Positions 45,739-54,399 of a DNA stretch of 64,000 nucleotides are shown piece by piece (position 1 is the stretch's first letter; every line of letters begins with the position of its first letter). The notes below the pieces were generated by a model. That model worked only from the letters and a program-made list of their open reading frames with translations, was not told the DNA's origin and searched no databases. A program made the position numbers and the translations under genes. Origin of the DNA: Neisseria dentiae (lineage in GTDB: Bacteria > Pseudomonadota > Gammaproteobacteria > Burkholderiales > Neisseriaceae); NCBI RefSeq assembly GCF_014055005.1, contig NZ_CP059570.1, positions 496,001-560,000 on the forward strand. The letters are read 5' to 3'.

Positions 45739-47040
45739 TTACCTGCGGGCCAAAACGGCTTTGTTCAAATAGGTTTTCACGCCGTCGGCGATGGCTTGGG
45801 CGCTTTTCTGGCGGAATGAAGAGCTGGCCAGCAGGCGCTCTTCGGTGGGGTTGGAGATAAAGGCGGTTTCCACCAGAATCGAAGGGATGTCGGGCGCGCG
45901 CAAAACGGCGAAGTTGGCCTGATCGACATGGCCTTTGTGCAGTTTGTTGAGTTTGCCCAATTCGCCCAACACGTTGCGGCCGAGCACCATGCTGTCTTTG
46001 ATGGTGGCGGTTTGGGTCATGTCGAGCAGGGCGCTGTCCACTTGGCGGTTGCCCACTTTTTGCACGCCGCCGATCAAGTCGGCGCTGTTTTGGGTTTGGG
46101 CGAGAAAGCGGGCGGCGGCGCTGGTGGCGCCTTTGGTGCTGAGTGCGTAAACGCCGGTGCCGCGTGCGCTGGGGCTGGTGAAGGCGTCGGCATGGATGGA
46201 TACGAACACGTCGGCCTTAAGCTGGCGGGCTTTGGCCACGCGCACACCCAGCGGGATAAAGATGTCTTCGTTGCGGGTCATGTAGGTGCGGTAGCCCATG
46301 GCATCGAGGCGTTTTTTGGTTTCGCGGGCGATGGAAAGCACCACGTCTTTTTCGCGCAGGCCGCTGCCGCCGATGGCGCCCGGGTCTTCGCCGCCGTGGC
46401 CGGGGTCGATTACGATAACGGGGCGGCGGTCGTGGCGGCGCGGGGAGGAGGGCGTGGAAGGCGGCGGGGTGTCGTCGATGATAACGGGCTGCCGCTCACG
46501 CACGGGCGGGGTGCTGCCGGTGCCGTCGCTGCGGATTTTGCCTTGCGAATAATCGTTTAAGAGCGCCATCAGGGGGTCGTCGGCTTCGGCTGCCAGCGCG
46601 GTGGCGGCGGAGGGATATAAATCCATCACCAGGCGGTGGCGGAAGTTGGCCACGGGGGCGAGTGTGAACACCTGCGGGTTGGCAGGTTGTTTGAGGTCGA
46701 TAACCACGCGCACGGTGGTGGCGGTGTTTTGGCCGACACGTATGCTGCGGATGTAGGGGTCGTTGCGCTGCACTTTGGCGGCCATGCCCTGCAATACGTT
46801 GTTGAGTGTGGCGCCTTCGATGTCGACGACCAAACGGGCGGGGTTGTCGAGCGCGAAGTGTTTGTATTTGAGCGATTGCGAAGATTCGAGCGTGATGCGG
46901 GTGTAGGCGCTGGCGGGCCAGATGCGCACGGCTACGAACTGCGGGGCGGCGGCTTTGGCGAGCGCGCCGATAGGGGTGAGGGTAAACAATAAGCCCGCCG
47001 CGGCGCGGCGGACGATTTGGCGGCGTGTTAATTTAACCAT
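45739..47040 (-). CDS. amiC: N-acetylmuramoyl-L-alanine amidase
   Basis: The 433-aa protein from ATG 47040 has a Tat-like signal (LTRRQIVRRAAAGLLFTL), an AMIN septal-targeting domain (about residues 35-150; VRIWPASAYTRITLESSQ), a Pro/Arg linker, and the zinc amidase domain: VIDPGHGGEDPGAIG, VFVSIHADAFTSP and ETAFISNP with the catalytic Glu. It splits septal peptidoglycan during daughter-cell separation in the periplasm. Its start overlaps the end of tsaE by 13 bases. A longer frame to 47223 only reads through tsaE. The NlpD-like protein at 52026 is a plausible activator. Confidence 0.94.
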   Translation of the reverse strand: MVKLTRRQIVRRAAAGLLFTLTPIGALAKAAAPQFVAVRIWPASAYTRITLESSQSLKYKHFALDNPARLVVDIEGATLNNVLQGMAAKVQRNDPYIRSIRVGQNTATTVRVVIDLKQPANPQVFTLAPVANFRHRLVMDLYPSAATALAAEADDPLMALLNDYSQGKIRSDGTGSTPPVRERQPVIIDDTPPPSTPSSPRRHDRRPVIVIDPGHGGEDPGAIGGSGLREKDVVLSIARETKKRLDAMGYRTYMTRNEDIFIPLGVRVAKARQLKADVFVSIHADAFTSPSARGTGVYALSTKGATSAAARFLAQTQNSADLIGGVQKVGNRQVDSALLDMTQTATIKDSMVLGRNVLGELGKLNKLHKGHVDQANFAVLRAPDIPSILVETAFISNPTEERLLASSSFRQKSAQAIADGVKTYLNKAVLARR

Positions 47041-47498
47041 GTTTCTAAACTTTTCTTGCCTTTTTCGGTGTGTGCGGTCAGCGTGCATTTGCGGCCCGTG
47101 CCGTCGTGTTCGAGCATAACCGTAAGGTCGGCGGCAGGTACGAAAGTTCCGCCCTGTTGCGGCCATTCGATCAGACACAGGCAATTGGAGGCGAATAAGT
47201 CGTCCAAGCCAGCATCCTGCCATTCTTCGGGAGAAGCGAAGCGGTAGAGGTCGAAATGGTGCAGCAGGGTGAAGCGGGGCAGGGGGTAGGATTCGACGAT
47301 GGTGTAGGTGGGGCTTTTTACAGCGCCTTTGTAACCGGCGCCGCGCAGCAGGCCGCGGGTGAAAGTGGTTTTGCCTGCGCCCAAATCGCCTTGCAGATAC
47401 ACCACCAAAGGCGGCATAACGGTGGCGGCCCAGCTTTCGCCCAGTTGCAGCGTGGCATCTTCGTCGGGCAGGAAACGGGTAATCGTTGCCAAATCCAT
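47028..47498 (-). CDS. tsaE: tRNA threonylcarbamoyladenosine biosynthesis ATPase TsaE
   Basis: The 156-aa protein has the Walker A motif LQGDLGAGKTTFTRGLL, SPTYTIVESYPL, HFDLYRF (Walker B region) and LCLIEWPQQGG. It works with TsaB and TsaD to make t6A37 in ANN-decoding tRNAs. It precedes amiC with a 13-base overlap, an arrangement also found in other proteobacteria. Confidence 0.94.
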   Translation of the reverse strand: MDLATITRFLPDEDATLQLGESWAATVMPPLVVYLQGDLGAGKTTFTRGLLRGAGYKGAVKSPTYTIVESYPLPRFTLLHHFDLYRFASPEEWQDAGLDDLFASNCLCLIEWPQQGGTFVPAADLTVMLEHDGTGRKCTLTAHTEKGKKSLETWLN

Positions 47499-47690
47499 AT
47501 CGGTTTCTCGCTTGCGGTCAGTATTGATGAAAATATCAGGCCGAATTATCCGCCAATTCAGATGGCTTGGAAACCGTAAAAAACGATAAATTGGATTAAG
47601 AAGCCGTTACGGCGGCCCTCGGCGCTAATCGAAGCAGGTATGGCGGGGGGCGGAAACGGTGTACAATCGCACACCATAAATTAATCACAG

Positions 47691-47722
47691 AAAGGCCGTC
47701 TGAAAAGTTTTCAGACGGCCAA
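47691..47722. terminator. Inverted DUS pair just upstream of murI
   Basis: ggccgtctgaaaa and its complement around one base lie 10-40 bases before the murI ATG. Lying in the leader, it could form a hairpin in the mRNA rather than terminate an upstream gene. Confidence 0.5.
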
Positions 47723-47731
47723 ACCGCAAAT

Positions 47732-48544
47732 ATGAACAACACCACCAAACAACGCCCCATCGGGGTATTCGATTCCGGCGTGGGCGGCTTAACCAACGTG
47801 CGCGCGCTGATGGAGCGGCTGCCGATGGAAAACATCGTTTATTTCGGCGACACCGCCCGCGTGCCCTACGGCGTGAAATCGCGCGCCACCATTGAAACCT
47901 TCACTTCGCAAATCGTTGATTTTCTGCTGCAAAACGAGGTGAAGGCATTGGTGATTGCCTGCAACACCATCGCCGCTGTTGCCGGGCAGAAAGTGCGTTC
48001 GGCGGCGGGCAATATGCCTGTGCTCGACGTGATCACCGCCGGAGCCGAAGCGGCGCTGCAAACCACCCGCAACGGCCACATCGGCATCATCGCCACCAGC
48101 ACCACCGTTAACAGCAACGCCTACGCCCGCGCCATCCACAGCCGCAACCCCAATGCGCGCGTACAGTCGCAGGCCTGCCCGCTGCTGGTGCCGCTGGTGG
48201 AAGAGGGCTGGCTCGATCACGAAGTTACCCGTTTGACCGCCCGCGAATATCTGAAACCCCTGCTGGCTGACGATATAGACACGCTGGTGTTGGGCTGCAC
48301 CCACTATCCGCTGTTAAAACCGCTGCTGCGCGAAGAAGCACCGGGGGTAACGCTGGTGGATTCCGCACTCACCACCGCCGAAGCCGCCGCCAAAGCACTG
48401 GCGGAGGCCGACTTGCTCAACACCTGTAATACCGCGCCCGACTACCGCTTTTATGTGAGCGACATTCCCTTGCGCTTCCGCACGATAGGCGAGCGTTTTT
48501 TGGGGCGCAGCATGGATCAGATTGAAATGGTTTCGTTGGGCTAG
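47732..48544 (+). CDS. murI: Glutamate racemase
   Basis: The enzyme makes D-glutamate for peptidoglycan precursors. The 270-aa product has GVFDSGVGGLTNVRAL, YFGDTARVPYG, VIACNTIAAV (first catalytic Cys) and LVLGCTHYPLLKP (second Cys). It is read alone between tsaE and the repeat-filled gap before relA. Confidence 0.95.
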   Translation: MNNTTKQRPIGVFDSGVGGLTNVRALMERLPMENIVYFGDTARVPYGVKSRATIETFTSQIVDFLLQNEVKALVIACNTIAAVAGQKVRSAAGNMPVLDVITAGAEAALQTTRNGHIGIIATSTTVNSNAYARAIHSRNPNARVQSQACPLLVPLVEEGWLDHEVTRLTAREYLKPLLADDIDTLVLGCTHYPLLKPLLREEAPGVTLVDSALTTAEAAAKALAEADLLNTCNTAPDYRFYVSDIPLRFRTIGERFLGRSMDQIEMVSLG

Positions 48545-48563
48545 GGCATTTGGATTTTGATTG

Positions 48564-48602
48564 GCAACAGGCCGTCTGAAATATTTTCAGACGGCCTGTT
48601 GC
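48564..48602. terminator. Inverted DUS terminator after murI
   Basis: gcaacaggccgtctgaaa and its exact complement with a three-base loop, 20 bases after the stop. Confidence 0.85.
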
Positions 48603-48652
48603 ATTTAATCCTGTTATATTTAATATAGTAAAACCAATTACTTAATAGCTTC

Positions 48653-48916
48653 TCTGTCATACCCGGGTCAAGCCCGAGTATGACGGCGGGTGGAGATTCG
48701 GTTGGGCATTTCAGACGGCCTGAGACCTTTGCAAGTCGTTTAGGCCGTCTGAGAATATCCAATTACCGTCATTCCCGCGCAGGCGGGAATCCAGTCGATT
48801 TTTCGCAAGCTATTGAAATAAAACACTTGATGGTTTCAAGGCTGGATTCCCGCCTGCGCGGGAATGACGATACATAAATGTTTTCAAGTTTGAATTGTTT
48901 TTTGCAAAGGTATCGG
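48653..48916. repeat. Modular intergenic elements (one tcaagcccgag block plus paired dRS3)
   Basis: 48656-48684 carries a single catacccgggtcaagcccga block. 48720-48916 is a dRS3 pair (48771-48790 and 48846-48865) with the same spacer as at 1.9 kb, bounded by gagacctttgcaa and ttttgcaaagg. Two DUS are included. The two block families lie side by side here. Confidence 0.7.
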
Positions 48917-48931
48917 CCTGTTGCCCGCAAA

Positions 48932-51145
48932 TCACAGTCGCGTAACGCTCAACACGCCCTTTACCTCGGCCAGGCTGGCCAGCACGCGCGGCAGGTCGCC
49001 TACTTGGCGCACTTCCAGCGTGAAACGCATACTCGCTTCCAAATCGCGGCTTTGGGTTTGCACGGCGGTAACGTTGAGTTTGTGGCGGGCGAGTGTGTCG
49101 GAAACGTCGCGCAGCAGGCCGCTGCGGTCTTGGGCGCGGATTTCCACATCCACGGCGAAAACCTGCCCTTCCTGCGCCTGCGCCCAAGCGGCGGTAAGCA
49201 CTTTGTCGGGCGACTGTTCGGCCAGGTGTTTGAACGAAGGGCAGTTGCTGCGGTGCACCGAAATACCCCGTTCGCGGGTAACGAAGCCGACGATATCGTC
49301 GGGCGGGGCAGGTTTGCAGCATTTGGCCAGCGTGGTCATCAGGCCGTCTTCGCCGTCGATCAGCACGCCGTTTTTGCCGCCTTTTTTGATTTTCGACTGT
49401 TTGACGATGGTGGTTTCGTTCAGGGGCGGCGGGGGCGGCTCGACCAGTGTGCCGCAGGCTTTCTGAATGGCGCGCGGCGACACTTCGCCCTGGCCGACGG
49501 CGGTGTAGAGGTCGTCGATTTTCTTAAAGCCCAGCTTTTCGGCCAAATCTTGCAGATTGGGTTTGGGAGACACTTTAACCAGTTGTTTTTCAAGCTGGTT
49601 GCGGCCGTTTTCGCGCACCGCGTCGGCATTTTGCTGGCGGATGAAGGCGCGGATTTTGCTGATGGCTTTGTTGGATTTCACCCAGCCTTCGTAAAGCCAG
49701 TTTACCGAGGGCGAGCCTTCTTTGGCGGTGATGATTTCTACGCGCTGGCCGTTTTCGAGCGGGGTGGAAAGCGGCACGATCTGGCCGTCGACTTTGGCGC
49801 CGCGGCAGCGGTCGCCGACGCTGCTGTGCAGGGCGTAGGCGAAGTCGATGGGGGTGGAGCCGGTGGGCAGCGACAATACCTTGCCGTGCGGCGTGAGCAC
49901 ATAGATGGTGTCGTTGAAAAGTTCGGTGCGGAAAGCGCCGGCCAAATCTTCGCGGTCGTTGTCGGCCATGTTTTCGCGCCATTCGAGCAGTTGGCGCAGC
50001 CAGGCGATTTTCTGTTCGTAGGCGCTGTCGCCCCTGCCGCCTTCTTTATAGCGCCAGTGGGCGGCCACGCCGAATTCGTTGAACTGGTGCATATCGAAGG
50101 TGCGGATTTGCACTTCCACGCCTTTGTCTTCGGGGCCGACCACCACCGTGTGCAGGCTTTTGTAGCCGTTGCCTTTGGGTTGGGCGATGTAGTCGTCGAA
50201 CTCGCCGGGCACGGGCTGCCACAGGCTGTGGACGATGCCGAGCGTGGTGTAGCATTCGGGGATGGTGTCCACCAGAATGCGCACGGCGCGGATGTCGTAA
50301 AGCCCGTCGAAGCCGAGCTTTTTCTTCACCATTTTTTTATAAATGGAATAAATGTGCTTGGGGCGGCCGGCCACGTCGTAGTGGATTTGGTATTTATCAA
50401 GCTCGGTGCGCAGGGTTTTCAGAAAATGTTCGATATATTCGAGCCGCTCGGTGCGTTTTTCGTCGAGCAGGCGGGCGATTTCTTTGTATTTTTCGGGGTT
50501 TTGGTGGCGGAAGCCCAAATCTTCGAGCTGCCATTTGAGCTGCCACACGCCCAAGCGGTTGGCGAGCGGGGCGAAAATATCCAGCGTTTCTTTGGCCAGC
50601 GCGCGTTTGTCTTCGCTGTCGGGCAGCGTGCCGATAAACTGCATGGTGCGGGTGCGCAGCGCAAGTTTGATAAGCACCACGCGGATGTCGCTCACCATCG
50701 CCAGCAGCATTTTGCGCATGGTTTCGGCCTGCTGGGCGCGCTCTTCCGGCGTGGCGAGGCTGTCGACGCGGGCGAAGTGGGTGAGTTTCTGCACTTCGTC
50801 GATGCCCTTCACCAGGCCGCACACGGTGGCGCCGCATTTTTCGGTAACCGTTTCCTGCCAGTTGGCGGCGAACGAAGAAATATCGGTGAGTATGGTGGCG
50901 GCCACCGCTTCGGGCAGCAAATCCATATCGGCCACCATCTGCGCCGCGCCCAGCACGTTGCTTAACAGCGGTTCGCCGTTGGGGGTGAGGGCATCGACGG
51001 GGTAATGCGCTTCGGCCAGTTTGCGGGCGTTGAGCAGAATTTGGGCATCGTTGTCGTTTAATCCGGCGATGTAGCCGCCGAGCCATTTGTGGTAATTATC
51101 GAGATCCGGCGCGATGCTGCTGGGTGCTTGTTTGACGTTATTCAT
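48932..51145 (-). CDS. relA: (p)ppGpp synthetase RelA
   Basis: The 737-aa protein (start MNNVKQAPSSIAPDL, GGGG ribosome site) has a degenerate HD region in which the hydrolase motif is replaced (AATILTDISSFAANW), so it should synthesise but not hydrolyse (p)ppGpp. The synthetase domain follows (RPKHIYSIYKKM, FDGLYDIRAVRI, GYKSLHTVV, VQIRTFDMHQFNEFGVAAHW), then TGS (TPHGKVLSLPTGSTPIDFAYA), zinc-finger/helical and ACT domains. It is activated on the ribosome by uncharged tRNA during the stringent response. The frame open to 51190 adds an unlikely extension. Confidence 0.94.
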   Translation of the reverse strand: MNNVKQAPSSIAPDLDNYHKWLGGYIAGLNDNDAQILLNARKLAEAHYPVDALTPNGEPLLSNVLGAAQMVADMDLLPEAVAATILTDISSFAANWQETVTEKCGATVCGLVKGIDEVQKLTHFARVDSLATPEERAQQAETMRKMLLAMVSDIRVVLIKLALRTRTMQFIGTLPDSEDKRALAKETLDIFAPLANRLGVWQLKWQLEDLGFRHQNPEKYKEIARLLDEKRTERLEYIEHFLKTLRTELDKYQIHYDVAGRPKHIYSIYKKMVKKKLGFDGLYDIRAVRILVDTIPECYTTLGIVHSLWQPVPGEFDDYIAQPKGNGYKSLHTVVVGPEDKGVEVQIRTFDMHQFNEFGVAAHWRYKEGGRGDSAYEQKIAWLRQLLEWRENMADNDREDLAGAFRTELFNDTIYVLTPHGKVLSLPTGSTPIDFAYALHSSVGDRCRGAKVDGQIVPLSTPLENGQRVEIITAKEGSPSVNWLYEGWVKSNKAISKIRAFIRQQNADAVRENGRNQLEKQLVKVSPKPNLQDLAEKLGFKKIDDLYTAVGQGEVSPRAIQKACGTLVEPPPPPLNETTIVKQSKIKKGGKNGVLIDGEDGLMTTLAKCCKPAPPDDIVGFVTRERGISVHRSNCPSFKHLAEQSPDKVLTAAWAQAQEGQVFAVDVEIRAQDRSGLLRDVSDTLARHKLNVTAVQTQSRDLEASMRFTLEVRQVGDLPRVLASLAEVKGVLSVTRL

Positions 51146-51254
51146 AGAATTCCCCGATAAAGCTGATATGGAGCGGCTATTGTATAGCATAGGCGGCGGG
51201 TTTTAAACCGAGGCCGTCTGAAATAGCCCGATGGCGCCGCATGGCTAAAAGTTG

Positions 51255-51286
51255 CAGGCCGTCTGAAAAAGTTTTCAGACGGCCTG
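51255..51286. terminator. Inverted DUS terminator between relA and fxsA
   Basis: caggccgtctgaaaa and its complement. It lies downstream of fxsA on the minus strand. Confidence 0.75.
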
Positions 51287-51326
51287 TGTGTGTTGTTTCA
51301 AATGCGGTGCAACAATCAACCGGGAA

Positions 51327-51806
51327 TCAATCGGGTTTGTGTTCGATGTAATCCTGTTTTTGCTTTTCAGACGGCGTGGTAACGGTGTATTCGCCTTCGA
51401 TGATGTCGCCGCTGCCGCCCGGGGCGCGGCGGAAAGGGTTGTCGGCGTTGCCGAAGGTGCCGCCCATAGTATTCATTTGGGCAATCGGCTTGCCTTTGAT
51501 CGGCAGCAGCAGAACCAGGGCGATAACCAGCGACACGAAGCCGGGGCTCATCAGCAGCAGCGCGGCAACCGCATAACGGATGGGCCACAGCATCTGGTAG
51601 AGCGAGATTTCACCGCCGTTTTTCATGGCGGCACCGGCCAGCAGCACGCCCGAGAGGCCGGTGTGGCGCAGCATCATTACGCCTGCGATAAAGCTCAACA
51701 CCATCAGCGCAAGTGTGGCGCCGCCGCCCAGCCAGTCGGCCACCCATACGATAGACATGATTTCCAAAAACAACAGCACCAGAAAACCGATACCGAAAAA
51801 TCGCAT
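51327..51806 (-). CDS. fxsA: FxsA-family membrane protein
   Basis: The 159-aa inner-membrane protein has helices at about residues 3-22 (GIGFLVLLFLEIMSIVWVAD), 28-46 and 75-102 (YAVAALLLMSPGFVSLVIAL), then a cytoplasmic tail. MSPGFVSLVIALVLLLP is the family hallmark. In E. coli FxsA relieves F-plasmid exclusion of phage T7 when overexpressed; its normal role is unclear. Divergent from the NlpD-like gene. Confidence 0.88.
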   Translation of the reverse strand: MRFFGIGFLVLLFLEIMSIVWVADWLGGGATLALMVLSFIAGVMMLRHTGLSGVLLAGAAMKNGGEISLYQMLWPIRYAVAALLLMSPGFVSLVIALVLLLPIKGKPIAQMNTMGGTFGNADNPFRRAPGGSGDIIEGEYTVTTPSEKQKQDYIEHKPD

Positions 51807-52025
51807 TGTGCAAACTCCTTGTTATTTATTGTTTTGCCGCGCAAAAAGCAAAACGGCGGCGCGGCCGGGGTGCCGCTTTCGGTAAAATAAAGCCTGAAAG
51901 GCGCGCTTTCAAGCATTTTTGATGTGAAAACGGGTAAAATACGCGCGGTAAAAACAAGTAAAGCCTCAAACAAAAGGCCGCGCGGGCATTCGGGCGGCCG
52001 CCGAAATTTGCTATCCTTACGCCCC

Positions 52026-52736
52026 ATGAATACACAAACAGCTTACCCGTCTAAATTGAAAACCCTCCTGCTTGCCGCTGCCGTGTCGGTTTTGGCAGCC
52101 TGCGCAGGCACTTCTTCAACCGCCACCGGCCCCGTTCCCGAAGGGCATTACCGCGTGCAAAGCGGCGACAACCTTTACCGCATCGGCCTGCGTTTCGGCC
52201 AAAGCGCGCAAACGCTGGCGACTTGGAACAATCTGAGCGACCCCACCAAAATCGAAGTCGGCCAAGTGTTGCGCGTGCGCCCGAAAGGCGGCTCCGGTTC
52301 CGCTTCAACTTCGGCGCGCGCATCGGCAGGCGCTCCTGCAAGGGAAACCACCGTCGCCCCCACCAACCGCCTGACCCTGCAATGGCCGGTGGATAACGGC
52401 AGCGCCAACGTTATCACGCCTTATAACGGCGGCTCCAACAAAGGTATCGACATCGGAGGCGAAGCCGGCACGCCGGTGAAATCGGCGGCGGCAGGCAAGG
52501 TGCTGTATGCCGGCGAGGGTTTGCGCGGCTACGGCAAGCTGATTTTAATCAGCCACAACAGCAGCACGCTGACGGCCTATGCCCACAACCAGAGCATTTC
52601 GGTGCAGAAAGACCAAACCGTGCAGGCGGGGCAGGTTATCGGCACGATGGGCGACACCGATGCCGACCGCGTGAAGCTGCACTTCGAGGTGCGGATTAAC
52701 GGCAAAGCAGTCAACCCGATGCCTTATCTGAACTAG
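52026..52736 (+). CDS. NlpD-like lipoprotein, LysM plus degenerate LytM domain
   Basis: The 236-aa lipoprotein has the lipobox VLAAC (lipidated Cys near residue 20), a LysM peptidoglycan-binding domain (YRVQSGDNLYRIGLRFGQ), a Ser/Ala/Arg linker and a LytM/M23 domain. In that domain the zinc-binding HxGxD is replaced by NKGIDIG, the same loss as in E. coli NlpD and EnvC, which activate amidases rather than cut peptidoglycan. AmiC (45739-47040) is the likely client. The longer frame from 51924 lacks a signal sequence. Confidence 0.88.
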   Translation: MNTQTAYPSKLKTLLLAAAVSVLAACAGTSSTATGPVPEGHYRVQSGDNLYRIGLRFGQSAQTLATWNNLSDPTKIEVGQVLRVRPKGGSGSASTSARASAGAPARETTVAPTNRLTLQWPVDNGSANVITPYNGGSNKGIDIGGEAGTPVKSAAAGKVLYAGEGLRGYGKLILISHNSSTLTAYAHNQSISVQKDQTVQAGQVIGTMGDTDADRVKLHFEVRINGKAVNPMPYLN

Positions 52737-52764
52737 CCTTTTCCAAATATCTTTCAATTTCAAA

Positions 52765-52794
52765 CAGGCCGTCTGAAACGTTTCAGACGGCCTG
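52765..52794. terminator. Inverted DUS terminator after the NlpD-like gene
   Basis: caggccgtctgaaa and its complement with a two-base loop, 28 bases after the stop. Confidence 0.8.
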
Positions 52795-52796
52795 AG

Positions 52797-52953
52797 GCTT
52801 TTATAAAATTCATGGACACTTTAAAAATCTGCGTCATACTCGGGCTTGATGCGAGTATCTGCTGTTTCTTTTTTAACAAAAGATACTCGGGTCAAGCCCG
52901 AGTATGACGGGATTTAAGCATTTCAGACGGCCTAAACGAATTTTGCAAAGGCC
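52797..52953. repeat. Modular intergenic element, tcaagcccgag type
   Basis: Two palindromic blocks at 52836-52858 and 52883-52905 (atactcgggtcaagcccgag in the second), then a DUS and attttgcaaagg at the border. Confidence 0.7.
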
Positions 52954-53003
52954 CCGGCCTGAATGAATTTTGCCTTCCGGCATAACCGGGCTGTTTGGGC
53001 GGG

Positions 53004-54008
53004 TTAAAACAAGGCTTCCACCCGCAGCAGCGTGCCGATGTGGTGGCTGCGGTTTTCTTCGCGGTTGTTCAGATAATTGACTTCGGTTTGCACAAACAGC
53101 CAGTCGCGCCAAACGGGCTGGCGCCAGCCTGCAAACGGGCCGTAGCTGTTGAGTTTGGCCTTTTTGGCTTCGATGTTGCCGCCCGTGTAAATGCCGTAGG
53201 TTAACCGTTTGTGGCCGGGCAGGTTGTGTTGGCGGTAGAGGCTGTTGCCCCAAGTCCATTCTTCCTCGTCGTCGTGGGTGTATTGCAGGTGGAGCTGGTT
53301 GGCGGTGAAAGTGTTGCCTTCGGGAAAGCGGCGCACTTCCCAGTTGGTGCGCACATAATGTTTGCTGTCGATGCCGTAGCGGTAGATTTGTTCGAGGCGG
53401 GTGCTGAAATCGCCGCCGAGCTGCCAGTCTTTGCTGCCTTTGAGGCGCAGGTAGATGTCGTCGCCGGAGCGTATGCCGATGTCGGCATCGGTGTCGATGC
53501 CGGTGCGTTTGCTTATGTCGGACCAGCGCAGCGCCAGCGACGAGTTGCTTTCCCGGCTTTGGGTTTTATCGAAGGTTTTGCCTTCGGGGTGGATGTTTTC
53601 TTCGTAGAGGTGGGCGTTGTTGCGCGGTTCGTTATCCAGCGAATCGTCGCCGAACACCACGTTTAATTTTTGCTGCAACACGGGCAGTTTCACCCGGCCG
53701 CGTATGCGCGGTTTTACCGAAAAGTTGTCATATTTGTTCCACTCGGTGTCGAGCATCACGCGCAGGTTGGCATCGGCGGGGTTGTCGGGATCAGGCTCGC
53801 CGAACCAATCGTCCATGCTGTGCGCCCAAGATTTCAAACGGCTTCTCACCGCACCGTGTTGGCGGTCGACCCAAGTGTTGTTTTCGGGAGCAGGCGCGGC
53901 TTCTGCGGCGGGGGCGGGGTTAACGGGCACATATTCGGCGGCTTCATAAGCCCATGCGGCACAAGGCGCGGCAAGCAGCAGCGGGATAAGCAGGCGGCGG
54001 GTGTTCAT
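53004..54008 (-). CDS. Predicted outer-membrane beta-barrel protein
   Basis: The 334-aa product has a signal peptide (MNTRRLLIPLLLAAPCAAWA), an Ala/Pro-rich segment, and a long series of alternating amphipathic strands (VKPRIRGRVKLPVLQQKLNV, DIYLRLKGSKDWQLGGDFST). It ends with a C-terminal phenylalanine (LLRVEALF), the usual signal for barrel insertion by BAM. I cannot name a family with certainty. No partner gene lies nearby: it sits between repeat elements. Confidence 0.7.
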   Translation of the reverse strand: MNTRRLLIPLLLAAPCAAWAYEAAEYVPVNPAPAAEAAPAPENNTWVDRQHGAVRSRLKSWAHSMDDWFGEPDPDNPADANLRVMLDTEWNKYDNFSVKPRIRGRVKLPVLQQKLNVVFGDDSLDNEPRNNAHLYEENIHPEGKTFDKTQSRESNSSLALRWSDISKRTGIDTDADIGIRSGDDIYLRLKGSKDWQLGGDFSTRLEQIYRYGIDSKHYVRTNWEVRRFPEGNTFTANQLHLQYTHDDEEEWTWGNSLYRQHNLPGHKRLTYGIYTGGNIEAKKAKLNSYGPFAGWRQPVWRDWLFVQTEVNYLNNREENRSHHIGTLLRVEALF

Positions 54009-54128
54009 GTTGCGCTCCTTTACAGGTTTTAATGTGGCGGCAGATAAACTTTAATGCTTTTAACAGTGAAAGCATACTGCATTTGCCGGCAATATGCCAT
54101 CGGGCCGCTTGAAAACTGCCGCACAGGC

Positions 54129-54330
54129 CGAGACCTTTGCAAAAATACCCTGAGTGCCGTCTGAAATGCTTAAATTCCGTCATTCCCGCGTAGGCGGGAA
54201 TCCAGCCTTTAAACCATCAAGTATTTTATTTCAATAGCTTACGAAAAAAACGACTGGATTCCCGCCTACGCGGGAATGACGATAATCTGATGTTTCAGAC
54301 GGCCTAAATGAATTTTGCAAGGGTCTCAGG
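54129..54330. repeat. Modular intergenic element with paired dRS3 repeats
   Basis: gagacctttgcaaaa border, dRS3 at 54182-54201 and 54258-54277, a spacer similar to that at 1.9 and 48.8 kb in reverse orientation, then a DUS and ttttgcaagggtctc border. Confidence 0.78.
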
Positions 54331-54399
54331 CCGTCTGAAAGCGCATGGCGCTGTGTTAGAATAAACAACTTTTTTCAGACGGCCTTATCTCTCGAAACC

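Noticed and set aside
47041..47223. Longer amiC start
   Set aside because: It would read through most of the tsaE 3' coding region; ATG 47040 gives a Tat-like signal peptide at the correct place.
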